Assembly: GCA_023228465.1 (NCBI GenBank)
Contig: JALOBC010000015.1
Location: 1-64,000 of the forward strand
Length of the DNA stretch: 64,000 bases
DNA from: Dokdonella sp.
GTDB lineage: Bacteria; Pseudomonadota; Gammaproteobacteria; Xanthomonadales; Rhodanobacteraceae
Direction of reading: 5' to 3'
Positions within the stretch are counted from its first letter, which is position 1. Each line of letters opens with the position of its first letter. Below, piece by piece: positions 11,150 through 20,267 of the stretch. The notes below the pieces were generated by a model that did not search any database, was not told the origin of the DNA, and saw only the letters and a program-made list of their open reading frames with translations. A program made the translations under genes and the position numbers.

Positions 11150-12523
11150 ATGGAAAATTTCAGCGCGCTCGCTCTTGATCCTGCCCTCGGGCAATCACTG
11201 GAATCGCTCGGCTATTCCACGATGACGCCGGTGCAGGCGCAGAGCCTGCCCGCCGTCCTGGCCGGTCGCGACCTCATCGCGCAGGCGCCGACCGGCAGCG
11301 GCAAGACGGTGGCGTTCGCGCTCGGCCTCTTGCAGCGGCTGGACGCCGGCCTGGTCAGGCCGCAGGCGCTGGTGCTGTGTCCGACGCGCGAGCTGGCCGA
11401 CCAGGTGGCCAAGGTGATCCGGCGCCTGGCGAGCGGCATCCCGAACGTGAAGGTACTGCTGCTGACCGGCGGCGTGGCGCTGGCGCCGCAGATGGCCTCG
11501 CTGCGCAAGGACTCGCACGTCATCGTCGGCACGCCCGGGCGGGTGCAGGAGATGCTGCGCAGGAAGGTGCTGCATCTGGCGCATGTGCGCACCCTGGTGC
11601 TGGACGAGGCCGACCGCATGCTCGACATGGGCTTCGAGGAGCCGATCCGCGAGATCGTCGGCAGGACACCCGCGACGCGCCAGACGCTGCTGTTCTCGGC
11701 CACCTGGCCCGAGGCCATCCGCGCGATCGGCCGCGACCTGCTGCGCGACCCGCTGGAAGTCACGGTGGCCCCGGCCATGGCGCAGGCGTCGGTCGAGCAG
11801 CGCTTCTTCGAAGTGGAACTTGCCGACAAACCGGCGCTGCTCGCCGCGATCCTGCACGAGTACCAGCCCGAGTCGAGCGTGGTGTTCTGCAATACCCGCC
11901 GCGACGTGGACGCGGTGGCCGCCGCACTCGGCACGGCAGGCATCAGCGCGCTGGCCTTGCATGGCGACATCGACCAGCGCGACCGCGACGAGGTGCTGGT
12001 GCGCTTCGCCAACCGCAGTTGCCGCGTCCTGGTCGCCAGCGACGTGGCCGCCCGCGGCCTGGACATCCAGGAGCTCGCCGCGGTGATCAATTACGAATTG
12101 CCGCCCGATCCGGACATCTACCTGCACCGCATCGGCCGCACCGCGCGCGCCGGCCAGAGCGGCCTGGCCCTCAGCCTGGTGACGCCACGCGAAATGCCGC
12201 GCGCGCTGGCGCTGGAAACGCGCCAGGGCGCGCCGCTGGCGTGGACCCGGGCATCGCCGGCGGCGGGCGGGCCGGCGCGTTCCCTGCCCGCGGCGATGGT
12301 GACCCTGCGCCTGGACGCCGGGCGCACCGACAAGATGCGCCCGGGCGACATCCTTGGCGCGCTCACCGGCGAGGCGGGCCTGCCGGCCGAGGCGGTCGGC
12401 AGGATCGACGTGTTTCCGACCCGCTGCTACGTCGCCATCCGCCGCGCCGATGCGAACCGGGCGTTGCAGCGCCTGCAGGCGGGCAGGATCAAGGGCCGCA
12501 ACGTGCGCGTGGCGCGCCTGTGA
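11150..12523 (+). CDS. dbpA: ATP-dependent RNA helicase DbpA
   Basis: A 457-residue DEAD-box helicase that remodels 23S rRNA hairpin 92 during 50S subunit assembly. Visible motifs are the Q motif (TPVQAQSLP), Walker A (APTGSGKT), PTRELADQ, DEAD (VLDEADRMLDMGF), SAT, and HRIGRTARAG, the form seen in DbpA. The last 75 residues (MVTLRLDAGRTDKMRPGDIL to NVRVARL) are the DbpA RNA-binding domain, which separates it from RhlE and SrmB. The ATG at 11150 is preferred to a TTG two codons upstream. Convergent with hisIE, only 12 bases between stop codons. Confidence 0.95.
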   Translation: MENFSALALDPALGQSLESLGYSTMTPVQAQSLPAVLAGRDLIAQAPTGSGKTVAFALGLLQRLDAGLVRPQALVLCPTRELADQVAKVIRRLASGIPNVKVLLLTGGVALAPQMASLRKDSHVIVGTPGRVQEMLRRKVLHLAHVRTLVLDEADRMLDMGFEEPIREIVGRTPATRQTLLFSATWPEAIRAIGRDLLRDPLEVTVAPAMAQASVEQRFFEVELADKPALLAAILHEYQPESSVVFCNTRRDVDAVAAALGTAGISALALHGDIDQRDRDEVLVRFANRSCRVLVASDVAARGLDIQELAAVINYELPPDPDIYLHRIGRTARAGQSGLALSLVTPREMPRALALETRQGAPLAWTRASPAAGGPARSLPAAMVTLRLDAGRTDKMRPGDILGALTGEAGLPAEAVGRIDVFPTRCYVAIRRADANRALQRLQAGRIKGRNVRVARL

Positions 12524-12535
12524 GCGCGGCCTGCG

Positions 12536-13189
12536 TCAGGGAGAGGCATCCTGGTTGGCTGGCGCGTGCTGGCGCTGGCGTCGAGCGAGTACGGCCGCCA
12601 CCTCGGCGAGGCCGATGCCACTGGCGCGCAGCAGCACGATGAGGTGGTAGAGGAGGTCGGCGGCCTCCTCGCGCAGTTGCGGGATATCGCCGGCCGCGCC
12701 CGCCAGTGCAGTTTCGACCCCTTCCTCGCCGACCTTCTGCGCGATGCGGCGGATGCCGCTTGCCAGCAGGCGGGCCGTATAGCTTCCTTCCGGCCGCTCG
12801 CGCACGCGTTCGGCGATGATCCGGTCCAGTGCAGCCAGGGCATCGGCAGGCGCCTTGCCGAAGCAGCCTGGCTGGCCGGTATGGCAGACCGGCCCGGCGG
12901 GCAGCGCCTGCACCAGCAGCGTATCGCGGTCGCAATCGGTGTCGATCGACACCAGTCCCAGCCGATGGCCGGAGGTCTCGCCCTTGGTCCACAGCCGCTG
13001 CCGCGAGCGACTGAAGAACGTCACCGAGCCGGTGGCCCACGTGGCGGCCAGCGCCGCGCGATCCATGTAGCCCAGCATCAGCACCTGGCGCGTGTCGGCA
13101 TCTTGCACGATGGCCGGCAGCAGGCCGTCCTGCTTGTCCCAGGCGAGGTCCCCGGCCCATGCGGGCATTTCTGGCTCAGCAGGCACCAC
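12536..13189 (-). CDS. hisIE: Bifunctional phosphoribosyl-AMP cyclohydrolase / phosphoribosyl-ATP pyrophosphatase
   Basis: Carries out steps 2 and 3 of histidine biosynthesis. The N-terminal HisI domain (about 1-115) has the metal site around IDTDCDRDTLL and VCHTGQPGCF. The C-terminal HisE domain (about 120-217) has GSYTARLLASGIRRIAQKVG and EEAADLLYHLIVLL. Last gene of the his operon. The start is uncertain: GTG at 13189 overlaps hisF by 14 bases, a GTG one codon later (13186) has the best spacing from GGAGG, and an ATG at 13168 begins MPAWAGDLAWDKQDG. Confidence 0.96.
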   Translation of the reverse strand: MVPAEPEMPAWAGDLAWDKQDGLLPAIVQDADTRQVLMLGYMDRAALAATWATGSVTFFSRSRQRLWTKGETSGHRLGLVSIDTDCDRDTLLVQALPAGPVCHTGQPGCFGKAPADALAALDRIIAERVRERPEGSYTARLLASGIRRIAQKVGEEGVETALAGAAGDIPQLREEAADLLYHLIVLLRASGIGLAEVAAVLARRQRQHAPANQDASP

Positions 13190-13952
13190 GCACCTCCATG
13201 CCTTCCGCGGCCAGCGCCTGCTTCAAGGCGGAAATCGCCACCGCGCCGCTGTGGAAGACGCTGGCCGCGAGCGCGGCATCCACGTCGGCGAGACGGAACA
13301 CCTCGCTGAAATGAGCGATCGACCCGGCTCCGCCCGAGGCGACCAGCGGCACGTCGCAGAGCGCGCGTGCGGCGGCAAGCTGTTCGATATCGAAGCCTTG
13401 CCGGACGCCATCGGCGTCCATGCAGTTCAGCACGATCTCGCCGGCCCCGCGGCGTTGCGCTTCGACCAGCCAGTCCAGCGTGCGCTGCGGCTGCTCGCGG
13501 ATTCGCGCCGCATCGCCGGTGTGGCTGAAGACGCGCCAGTCGCCATCGGCTGCGCGCCGGCTGTCGATGCCGACGACCACGCACTGGGTTCCGAATTCGT
13601 TGGCCAGGGCGTCGATGAGGTCCGGTGCCTCGAGGGCCGGCGTGTTGACCGATACCTTGTCGGCGCCGGCGTGCAGCACTCGCCGCGCGTCCGCAACGCT
13701 GCGGATGCCGCCGGCAACGCAGAAGGGGATGTCGAGGAAGCCGGCGATGCGTTCGATCCACGTCCGGTCAACGCTGCGGCCTTCCGGGCTGGCACCGATG
13801 TCGTAGAACACCAGTTCGTCTGCGCCGGCATCGCGGTGGCGGCGCGCCACATCGAGGATGTCGCCCATGTCGCGGTGGGCCCGGAAGCGCACGCCCTTGA
13901 CGACCCGGCCCTGGCGCACATCCAGGCAGGCAATGATGCGTCGACTCAGCAT
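13176..13952 (-). CDS. hisF: Imidazole glycerol phosphate synthase cyclase subunit
   Basis: A 258-residue TIM barrel that uses ammonia supplied by HisH to close the imidazole ring, giving IGP and AICAR. It starts with the family hallmark [20 protein letters not shown], where the Asp in ACLDV is catalytic; the second catalytic Asp is in [10 protein letters not shown]. Phosphate-binding loops [10 protein letters not shown] and [10 protein letters not shown] are present. It overlaps hisA by 7 bases and hisIE by up to 14 bases, indicating translational coupling. Confidence 0.97.
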   Translation of the reverse strand: MLSRRIIACLDVRQGRVVKGVRFRAHRDMGDILDVARRHRDAGADELVFYDIGASPEGRSVDRTWIERIAGFLDIPFCVAGGIRSVADARRVLHAGADKVSVNTPALEAPDLIDALANEFGTQCVVVGIDSRRAADGDWRVFSHTGDAARIREQPQRTLDWLVEAQRRGAGEIVLNCMDADGVRQGFDIEQLAAARALCDVPLVASGGAGSIAHFSEVFRLADVDAALAASVFHSGAVAISALKQALAAEGMEVRGAC

Positions 13953-14677
13953 GCCAGCGCCTCGTCCAGCGTCAGGCAGTCTTCCAGCAGGGCGCGGCCC
14001 AGCACCGCGCCGGCGCAGCCGGCCGCGGCAACGGCGCGCAGATCCGAGGTGTCGCGGATGCCGCCGGAGGCCTGGATCAGGACGTGCGGAAAATGCGCGG
14101 CAAGCTGCCGGTACAGCGCGAGGTTCGGCCCGCCCAGCATGCCGTCGCGGGCGATGTCGGTACACAACAGGTGCTCCAGGCCGGCCGCGCAGTACCCGCG
14201 CAGCAGCGGCTCCAGGCGCGCACCCGAATCCTCGGTCCAGCCGTGCGTGGGCAGGATCCAGTCTTGACCCACGCGCCGCACGTCGAGCGCGATGGTGAGC
14301 CGGCTCGCACCGACGCGCGCCATCCAGTCGGCAACTTCCGCCGGGGCGCGCACGGCAAGGCTGCCCACCACGACGCGCGCGGCGCCCGCGTCGAGCAGGC
14401 GCTGCACGTCGGCCAGGCTGCGAACGCCGCCCCCGGTCTGCACCTCGAGCGAGGTGGTGCGCACGATGCGCTCGAGCAGTGGGGCCAGCGTGTAGCCGCC
14501 GGCGCGCGCGGCATCCAGATCGACCAGGTGCAACCAGCGCGCACCGTCCTCGGCGTGACGTTGCGCCCGCGCCAGTGGGTCCGTGCCGTACGCGGTGGCA
14601 CGCGAATAATCGCCCTGCCGCAGGCGCACCACCTGGCCGGCATGCACGTCGATGGCGGGATAGAGGGTCAACCACAT
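13946..14677 (-). CDS. hisA: ProFAR isomerase
   Basis: A 243-residue TIM-barrel enzyme for the fourth step of histidine synthesis (ProFAR to PRFAR). It begins [19 protein letters not shown], with the general acid/base Asp in AIDV. The phosphate-binding loops [13 protein letters not shown] and [13 protein letters not shown] and the second catalytic Asp in [12 protein letters not shown] are all present. It overlaps hisH by 10 bases and hisF by 7 bases. Confidence 0.97.
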   Translation of the reverse strand: MWLTLYPAIDVHAGQVVRLRQGDYSRATAYGTDPLARAQRHAEDGARWLHLVDLDAARAGGYTLAPLLERIVRTTSLEVQTGGGVRSLADVQRLLDAGAARVVVGSLAVRAPAEVADWMARVGASRLTIALDVRRVGQDWILPTHGWTEDSGARLEPLLRGYCAAGLEHLLCTDIARDGMLGGPNLALYRQLAAHFPHVLIQASGGIRDTSDLRAVAAAGCAGAVLGRALLEDCLTLDEALAC

Positions 14678-15273
14678 GCGAGGGCTCCGGAGAGGAAGTT
14701 GGCGAGGATGCGCGCGCCCGTCGCGCCCGAGCGCTCCGGGTGGAATTGCACGCCGGCGGTGTGCCCGCGCTGCACCACGGCGGCAAACGCCTGGCCGTGA
14801 CTGCACCAGGCGACGCAATCGGAAGTCACCGGCGCGGCGAATCCATGCACGAAGTAGCACGGTTCGCCCTCGCCGACGCCCTCGAGCAGGCTGCCGGCAT
14901 CGCGCAGCCGCAGGCGGTTCCAGCCCATGTGCGGGATGCGGATTCCCGGCGCGGGCTGCAGCCGCCGCACCTGCCCCGGCAGCAGCCCCAGGCAATCGAC
15001 GTCGCCTTCTTCGGAGTGCTCGAAGAGCAGCTGCATGCCCAGGCAAATGCCAAGCAGCGGTTGACGTAGCGCACGCAACAGCGCGACCAGGCCGCTCGCG
15101 TGCAGGCGCGCCATGGCCGCCGCGGCATGTCCGACGCCGGGCAGGATGACCCGCTCGCAGCCCTCGATCAGGCGCGCGTCGGCGGTTGGCACCGGCACGG
15201 CACCCAGGCGCTGCAGCGCGTTGCACACCGAACCCAGGTTGGCGCCGCCCGCGTCGATCACCGCCACGCGCAT
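14668..15273 (-). CDS. hisH: Imidazole glycerol phosphate synthase glutaminase subunit
   Basis: A 201-residue class I glutamine amidotransferase that feeds ammonia to HisF. The nucleophile Cys lies in [12 protein letters not shown] and the His/Glu pair in [10 protein letters not shown]. The glycine-rich start [14 protein letters not shown] is typical of HisH. Its ATG shares one base with the hisB stop codon (TGATG), a tight coupling. Confidence 0.97.
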   Translation of the reverse strand: MRVAVIDAGGANLGSVCNALQRLGAVPVPTADARLIEGCERVILPGVGHAAAAMARLHASGLVALLRALRQPLLGICLGMQLLFEHSEEGDVDCLGLLPGQVRRLQPAPGIRIPHMGWNRLRLRDAGSLLEGVGEGEPCYFVHGFAAPVTSDCVAWCSHGQAFAAVVQRGHTAGVQFHPERSGATGARILANFLSGALACG

Positions 15274-16376
15274 CACAGCACGCCCTTGGTCGAGGGAAGC
15301 GCCCGCCCCTCGCGCCGCAGCGCACTGCGCAGCGCCCGTCCGACCGCCTTGAAGCAGGCTTCGACCATGTGATGGGTGTTTTCGCCGCGCACCGACAGGT
15401 GCAGGGTGAGCCCTGCGGCCTCGCACAGGGAGCGGAAGAAGTGCGGCACCATTTCGGTTGGCAGCTGGCCCACTGCTGGTCGCGGGAACGCGCCTTCGAA
15501 GACGAAACAGGCACGGCCACTGACATCGAGCGTCACCGCGGCGAGCGATTCGTCCATGGGCAGGCGCAGGGCGACCGCCCCGACCGCGCCGTCCGCCTGC
15601 CCATAGCGGCCGATGCCGCGCTTGTCGCCAAGCGCGCGCGCGAGCGCCGTACCGAGCACCAGCGCGCAGTCCTCGATGGTGTGGTGCTCGTCCACCTCCA
15701 GGTCGCCGCGGCAGGCGAGCTGCAGCGCGAAACCCCCATGCGTGCCGAGTTGGCAAAGCATGTGGTCGAACATGCCGATGCCGGTGTGCACCTCCGGCTC
15801 CGCGCTTCGATCCAGGTCCAGCGTCACGTCGACCTCGGTTTCGCGGGTGCGGCGCGCCAGGCTTGCCGTGCGCGGCCGCTCGGCCAGCGCATGGGCGATG
15901 CCCGGCCAGTCCCATTCCCCGCCGAAGCGCGCGCTGCGCAGCTGGAATCCGGGCACGCCCAGCGCAGATGCGAACTCCAGATCGCTCGGGCGATCGCCGA
16001 TCACCGCCGAGTGGTCCAGATCGATCGCCCGGTCGCGCAGGTAGTGCTGCACCAGCCCCAGGCCCGGCTTGCGCGTGGGGCGCTGCTCGTGCTCGAAGCT
16101 GGTATCGATCAGTACCTCGCGGAAGTCGATGCCCTGCGAAGCCAGCACCTGGAGCAACAGGCGATGCGGCCCTTCGAACGCCGCCTGCGGGAAGGCAGGG
16201 CTGCCGAGCCCGTCCTGGTTGCTGACCATTACCAGGTCGAAGCCCGCCGCGCGCAGGCGCAGCAGCGCCGGCACCACGCCACGGGCCAGACGCAGCTTGT
16301 CGAAGCTGTCGACCTGCCCGTCCGCGGGCTCCTCGATCAGCGTGCCGTCGCGGTCGATGAAGAGCATGCGCGTCAT
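15273..16376 (-). CDS. hisB: Bifunctional histidinol-phosphatase / imidazoleglycerol-phosphate dehydratase
   Basis: A 367-residue fusion carrying out steps 6 and 8 of the pathway. Residues 1-165 form an HAD phosphatase with the nucleophile motif [22 protein letters not shown] and [11 protein letters not shown]. From about residue 175 the dehydratase has the manganese-binding motifs [20 protein letters not shown] and [10 protein letters not shown]. The fused form is typical of enteric and xanthomonad gammaproteobacteria. Its ATG overlaps the hisC stop by 4 bases. Confidence 0.97.
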   Translation of the reverse strand: MTRMLFIDRDGTLIEEPADGQVDSFDKLRLARGVVPALLRLRAAGFDLVMVSNQDGLGSPAFPQAAFEGPHRLLLQVLASQGIDFREVLIDTSFEHEQRPTRKPGLGLVQHYLRDRAIDLDHSAVIGDRPSDLEFASALGVPGFQLRSARFGGEWDWPGIAHALAERPRTASLARRTRETEVDVTLDLDRSAEPEVHTGIGMFDHMLCQLGTHGGFALQLACRGDLEVDEHHTIEDCALVLGTALARALGDKRGIGRYGQADGAVGAVALRLPMDESLAAVTLDVSGRACFVFEGAFPRPAVGQLPTEMVPHFFRSLCEAAGLTLHLSVRGENTHHMVEACFKAVGRALRSALRREGRALPSTKGVL

Positions 16377-17458
16377 GGCGCCTGCTCCGCCGCGCCGATG
16401 GCGCGCAGTACGCGGTCGTTCTCCTCGCGCGTGCCGACGCTGATGCGCAGCGCATCGGCCAGCCCGGGCACGCCACGCTGGTCGCGCACCTGCACGCCCG
16501 CGGCGAGCAGGCGGCGCCAGACGTCGGCGGCAGCGGCGAACCGCACCAGCAGGAAGTTGCCCTGGGAGGGATGGACGCGGCGCACGCCGGCGGCGCGGCC
16601 CAGCGCACGGGTCATGCGCTCGCGCTCGATGCAGACGGCGCGCACGCAGGCTTCGGTGCGCTCGCGCGCAGCCGGCGCCAACGCGGCCAGCGCCAACTCG
16701 ACTGCCGGCGTGGCCAGCGGATAGGGTGCCTGGCAGTGGCCGAGCAGCCCGACCAGCGCCGGGTCGCCGATCACGCAACCCACGCGCGCGCCCGCCAGCG
16801 CGTGCGCCTTGGACAGGGTGCGCAGTACCAGCAGGTTGTCGTGCGACGCGAGGAGCGCAAGCGCCGAGGCCACGCTGGAAAACTCTCCATAGGCCTCGTC
16901 GACGACCACGGCAGCCTTGCCGGCGAGACCTGCCGCAAGCATGGCGAGATCCGCAGGCCTCACGCCGTGCCCGGTGGGATTGCCCGGCGAGCAGACGAAC
17001 ACCAGCCTGGCCTCGCTGCGCCGCGCCGCAGTGATGACGGCGGGGATGTCCAGCGAGAACCCGCCCGCGCCATCGCACAGCGGTACGTCGATGACCGGCG
17101 CGCCATGCAGGCGGGCGCTGATGGCATACATGCCAAAGGTCGGCGTGGAGATGATCACGGCATCGCGACCGGGCCGGCAGAGCGCGCGCACCAGCAGGTC
17201 GATCGCCTCGTCGCTGCCGCGGCAGGGCAGCAGGCGCGCGGGCGCGACCCCATGGAGATCGGCCAGCGCGTCACGCAGGGCCATGGACTGCGCAGCGGGA
17301 TAACGCCGGCAGCGCCCTGCCGCGTCCGCAGCATTCGGCCATGGGTTCTCGTTGGCGTCCAGGTGGATGCTCGCGGCCACGGCCTCGCGACGCGCCGAGG
17401 CGTAGCCGCCGAAGTCGCGCAGATCCTCGCGCACCAGGTCCAGCGCGGAAGCGCTCAT
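16373..17458 (-). CDS. hisC: Histidinol-phosphate aminotransferase
   Basis: A 361-residue fold-type I PLP enzyme converting imidazole acetol phosphate to histidinol phosphate. Family signatures are [10 protein letters not shown], the PLP-contact [10 protein letters not shown], the aspartate in [10 protein letters not shown] and the Schiff-base lysine in [18 protein letters not shown]-terminal substrate-contacting Arg lies in [13 protein letters not shown]. Start and stop codons overlap hisD and hisB by 4 bases each. Confidence 0.97.
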   Translation of the reverse strand: MSASALDLVREDLRDFGGYASARREAVAASIHLDANENPWPNAADAAGRCRRYPAAQSMALRDALADLHGVAPARLLPCRGSDEAIDLLVRALCRPGRDAVIISTPTFGMYAISARLHGAPVIDVPLCDGAGGFSLDIPAVITAARRSEARLVFVCSPGNPTGHGVRPADLAMLAAGLAGKAAVVVDEAYGEFSSVASALALLASHDNLLVLRTLSKAHALAGARVGCVIGDPALVGLLGHCQAPYPLATPAVELALAALAPAARERTEACVRAVCIERERMTRALGRAAGVRRVHPSQGNFLLVRFAAAADVWRRLLAAGVQVRDQRGVPGLADALRISVGTREENDRVLRAIGAAEQAP

Positions 17459-18768
17459 GCCATGGCCTCCAGCCGCGCCAGGCGCCGCGATACGGCGGCG
17501 GCATGGGCGTCCAGCCCTTCGGCCCGGGCCAGCGTGACGGCGTCGGCACCGATGCCGCGCAGCCCCTGGGCGTCGACTTCCTGCACGCTGATCCAGGTCT
17601 GGAAGCTCGCGACCGACAGCCCGCTGAAGGCGCGCGCTGCGCCATGGGTCGGCAGGACGTGGTTGGTGCCGCTGCAGTAGTCGCCGAGCGTCTCGGGAGC
17701 ATGGTCGCCGAGGAACACCGACCCGGCACTGGCCACCGCATCCAGCCAGCGCCGCGGCGCGCGCACGGCGAGGATCAGGTGCTCGGGCGCGTAGGCGTTG
17801 GAAATGCGCATCGCGGCGGCGATGTCCGGCACGCGCACGAGGCGCGCGTGGCGCAGCGAGCGCGCGAGGATCTCGGCACGCGCGAGCGTCGGCGCCTGGC
17901 GGCCGATCTCTCCGGCCACCGCGGCGAGCAGGCGCGGGCAGTCGCTGAGGAGGATGGCCTGGGAATCGGGTCCGTGCTCGGCCTGTGCCAGCAGGTCGGC
18001 GGCAACAAACTCGGCATCGGCGCCGGCATCGGCAATGACCAGCACTTCGGAAGGTCCGGCCGGCAGGTCGATGGCGACGCCTTCGGCACCGACCTGCCGC
18101 TTGGCTTCGCTGACATGGGCATTGCCCGGGCCGAACAGCTTGTCGCAGCGCGGCACCCCGCCCACGCCGTAGGCCATGGCGCCGATCGCCTGCACGCCGC
18201 CGAGCAGGAAGACGCGCTCGATGCCACAGGCTGCCGCGGCGCAGAGCACGGCCGGGTCTGCGCTGCCGTCGCGACGCGGCGGCGTGCACAACACGATGTC
18301 CTGGCAGCCGGCGAGACGCGCGGGCACGCCGAGCATCAGGGCGGTGGAAGGGAGCGGCGCCGAACCGGCCGGCACGTACAGCCCGACCCGCGCAATGGGG
18401 CGTGGCAGCCGCTCGCAGAGGACGCCGGGGGCGGTCTGCAGGGCATAGCCGGCGGCCATGCCCGCGCGATGGAACGCCTCGATGCGCGCGTACGCGGCCT
18501 GCATGGCCGCCGCCAGCCCGGCTGGCAGTTCGCGGCGCGCGCGGGCGAAGTCCCCAGGCGCCACCTCCAGGCATTCCAGCGCGCAGCCGTCGAAGCGTGC
18601 GGTCAGCGCGCGCAGCACCGGCGCGCCGCCGGTGCGCACCTCGCGCAGCAGGACCGCGACCTCCTCGCGCAGCCGCGTCTCGCCCACGGCCGTCGGCCGT
18701 TCCAGCAGCGCGCGCCGCGCTGCGCCGTCCAGCGCGTCCCAGTCGTGCACTTCCGGCAGCATCGTCAT
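17455..18768 (-). CDS. hisD: Histidinol dehydrogenase
   Basis: A 437-residue zinc-dependent NAD enzyme that oxidises histidinol twice to histidine. Recognisable segments are [18 protein letters not shown], the signature region [14 protein letters not shown], and the zinc and catalytic residues in [19 protein letters not shown] and the [13 protein letters not shown] segment near the C-terminus. The start [11 protein letters not shown] overlaps the hisG stop codon by 4 bases, and no other start is as well placed. Confidence 0.97.
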   Translation of the reverse strand: MTMLPEVHDWDALDGAARRALLERPTAVGETRLREEVAVLLREVRTGGAPVLRALTARFDGCALECLEVAPGDFARARRELPAGLAAAMQAAYARIEAFHRAGMAAGYALQTAPGVLCERLPRPIARVGLYVPAGSAPLPSTALMLGVPARLAGCQDIVLCTPPRRDGSADPAVLCAAAACGIERVFLLGGVQAIGAMAYGVGGVPRCDKLFGPGNAHVSEAKRQVGAEGVAIDLPAGPSEVLVIADAGADAEFVAADLLAQAEHGPDSQAILLSDCPRLLAAVAGEIGRQAPTLARAEILARSLRHARLVRVPDIAAAMRISNAYAPEHLILAVRAPRRWLDAVASAGSVFLGDHAPETLGDYCSGTNHVLPTHGAARAFSGLSVASFQTWISVQEVDAQGLRGIGADAVTLARAEGLDAHAAAVSRRLARLEAMA

Positions 18769-19664
18769 AGCAGCATCTGCTCGACGGGCAACACCAGCAT
18801 GCGCCGCGCGCCGGCCTGGCGCAGGTCCTCCAGCTGCCGCCAGGTCACGGCACCGGGGCACAGGGCCTGCAGCGCGACGACGTCGCTGTGCCCTTCGACC
18901 GCACTCACGCTCGGCGTCACGCCGGCCGGCAGCAGGCCGGCGATGGCCTGCAACTGGGTACGCTGCGCCTCGAGCATCAACAGGCGCGCATCCTGGCCGC
19001 CGAGCGCGCCGTCGATGCGGCGCAGCAGCAGGTCGCGCAGGGCATCGCGCGCATCGCCGAACGCCGCGTGCGTGCCGGCCAGCACTGCCTCGCTGCGCAG
19101 CACCACCGCGACTTCGCGCAGCTGGTTGGCGGCGAGTGTCGCGCCCGAAGAGACCAGGTCGCAGATCGCCTCCGCCTTGCCCAGGCGCGGCGCGATTTCG
19201 ACCGACCCGGACAGCGTCACCACCTCTGCGTTCACGCAGTTGTCGCGCAGCCAGGCATGCAGCAGGGCGGGATGCGAGGTGGCGATGCGCGCTCCCTGGA
19301 GGGTCAGCGGTCCGTCCCAGGCGGCGTCCACGGGCAGCGCGATGCTCAACCGACATTGCCCGAATCCCAGCGCGCGCAGTTCGACCAGGGCGGGGCGCTC
19401 GCCACCCGCGGCCTGGGCGGCGCGGCGCTCCTCCAGCACGTCACGACCGACCAGCCCGAGCTCGCAGGTGCCATCATGCAGGAGACCGGGGATATCGTCG
19501 TCGCGCACCAGCAACAGGTCGATGGGCAGGCTTTCACCCAGGCAGAACAGGCGCTCGCGACCGGCGGCGAACTCGAGGCCGGCGCGCGCCAGCAGGGCGC
19601 GGCCCGGCGCGGTCAGGCGACCGGATTTCTGCGTGGCGACGCGCAGTCGTTCACGTGGCTTCAT
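18765..19664 (-). CDS. hisG: ATP phosphoribosyltransferase, long form
   Basis: The committed and feedback-regulated step of histidine synthesis, joining ATP and PRPP. At 299 residues it is the long form with a C-terminal regulatory domain, so no HisZ partner is required and none is seen. Motifs include [12 protein letters not shown] at the start, [10 protein letters not shown], the PRPP-binding loop region [18 protein letters not shown], and a C-terminal ACT-like stretch ending [20 protein letters not shown]. It is the first enzyme gene of the operon and lies 62 bases after the regulator gene. Confidence 0.97.
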   Translation of the reverse strand: MKPRERLRVATQKSGRLTAPGRALLARAGLEFAAGRERLFCLGESLPIDLLLVRDDDIPGLLHDGTCELGLVGRDVLEERRAAQAAGGERPALVELRALGFGQCRLSIALPVDAAWDGPLTLQGARIATSHPALLHAWLRDNCVNAEVVTLSGSVEIAPRLGKAEAICDLVSSGATLAANQLREVAVVLRSEAVLAGTHAAFGDARDALRDLLLRRIDGALGGQDARLLMLEAQRTQLQAIAGLLPAGVTPSVSAVEGHSDVVALQALCPGAVTWRQLEDLRQAGARRMLVLPVEQMLL

Positions 19665-19726
19665 GGGACATCCAGGAGCGGGAGGGAGGCTGGAGCGGAG
19701 AGGACGGGTCGAGCGGGGCCGCGCAG

Positions 19727-20047
19727 TCAGCTACGGTGTCGATGCAGTCCCAGGGCCGTGGCCGCCTGGCGGTAGCCACCGGCGCCGCTGCTCAGGCAGC
19801 GCGCGACGCGACCGATGGTGGTGACGCTGACGCCGGTGCGCTGGTGGATGTCGCGGTAGGGGAGTTCTTCGAGCAGCAGCGGCACGACCTGCCAGCGGTC
19901 GGCCATGGCCTCGAGCTCCGCCGGCGTGCACAGATCCGTGAGCAGCGCATGCAGGTCCTCGCGCGTGCGCACGGCAAGCAACGCCTCGACAAGCCCGTCG
20001 AGGGCGGCGTCGCGTGCGGCGGAGGTGCGGGCGGGCGGACGTTTCAC
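19727..20047 (-). CDS. TrpR-family repressor of the histidine operon (HisR-like)
   Basis: A TrpR-superfamily DNA-binding protein of 106 residues if started at the GTG at 20047. The core TPAELEAMADRWQVV followed by the helix-turn-helix LPYRDIHQRTGVSVTTIGRV matches the YerC/TrpR-like group. The frame is open to an ATG at 20092, but a predicted promoter and operator lie over those extra codons, so I prefer the later start (GTG at 20047, or TTG at 20053). It is the first gene of the histidine operon. From memory, xanthomonads are assigned a TrpR-family histidine regulator called HisR. The effector is presumably histidine; that is inference. Confidence 0.85.
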   Translation of the reverse strand: MKRPPARTSAARDAALDGLVEALLAVRTREDLHALLTDLCTPAELEAMADRWQVVPLLLEELPYRDIHQRTGVSVTTIGRVARCLSSGAGGYRQAATALGLHRHRS

Positions 20048-20061
20048 CGGCAAGACAGACC

Positions 20062-20085
20062 AATGTAATAGCGCGTTAATACATT
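20062..20085. promoter_or_regulatory. 24-bp palindromic operator at the his operon promoter
   Basis: The outer arms AATGTA and TACATT and the centre CGCG are perfect. Overall 20 of 24 positions are self-complementary. It overlaps the -10 box and presumed start point of the leftward his promoter, the expected place for an autoregulating repressor. Confidence 0.7.
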
Positions 20086-20112
20086 GAAGCATGCGGCCTC
20101 GGGAAACGTCAA
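20083..20112 (-). promoter_or_regulatory. Predicted promoter of the regulator-hisGDCBHAFIE operon
   Basis: On the minus strand TTGACG (20107-20112) and TTCAAT (20083-20088) are 18 bases apart. The -35 matches 5 of 6 and the -10 matches 4 of 6 consensus bases. Transcription would begin near 20076, inside the palindrome. Confidence 0.6.
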
Positions 20113-20267
20113 GCGGCGTGCGTCGATGGCCTGGCGTTGCGCCGTTCCTGCACGCGAATGGCGTGTTCCGCAGCGGGCGGCCTTGCGCCCGCCCCTGCCC
20201 GGCGCTCGCCAGGAACCCGATTCACTTGGCGGGCACCGCACTGCAGCGGGCCGCGAGGCGCTGCGCC

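Noticed and set aside
14668-16608. A single 646-codon fused HisB-HisH-like protein on the minus strand
   Set aside because: Only the HisH part is real in this frame; the rest is an off-frame reading of hisB and hisC. Start and stop codons of the separate genes overlap neatly.
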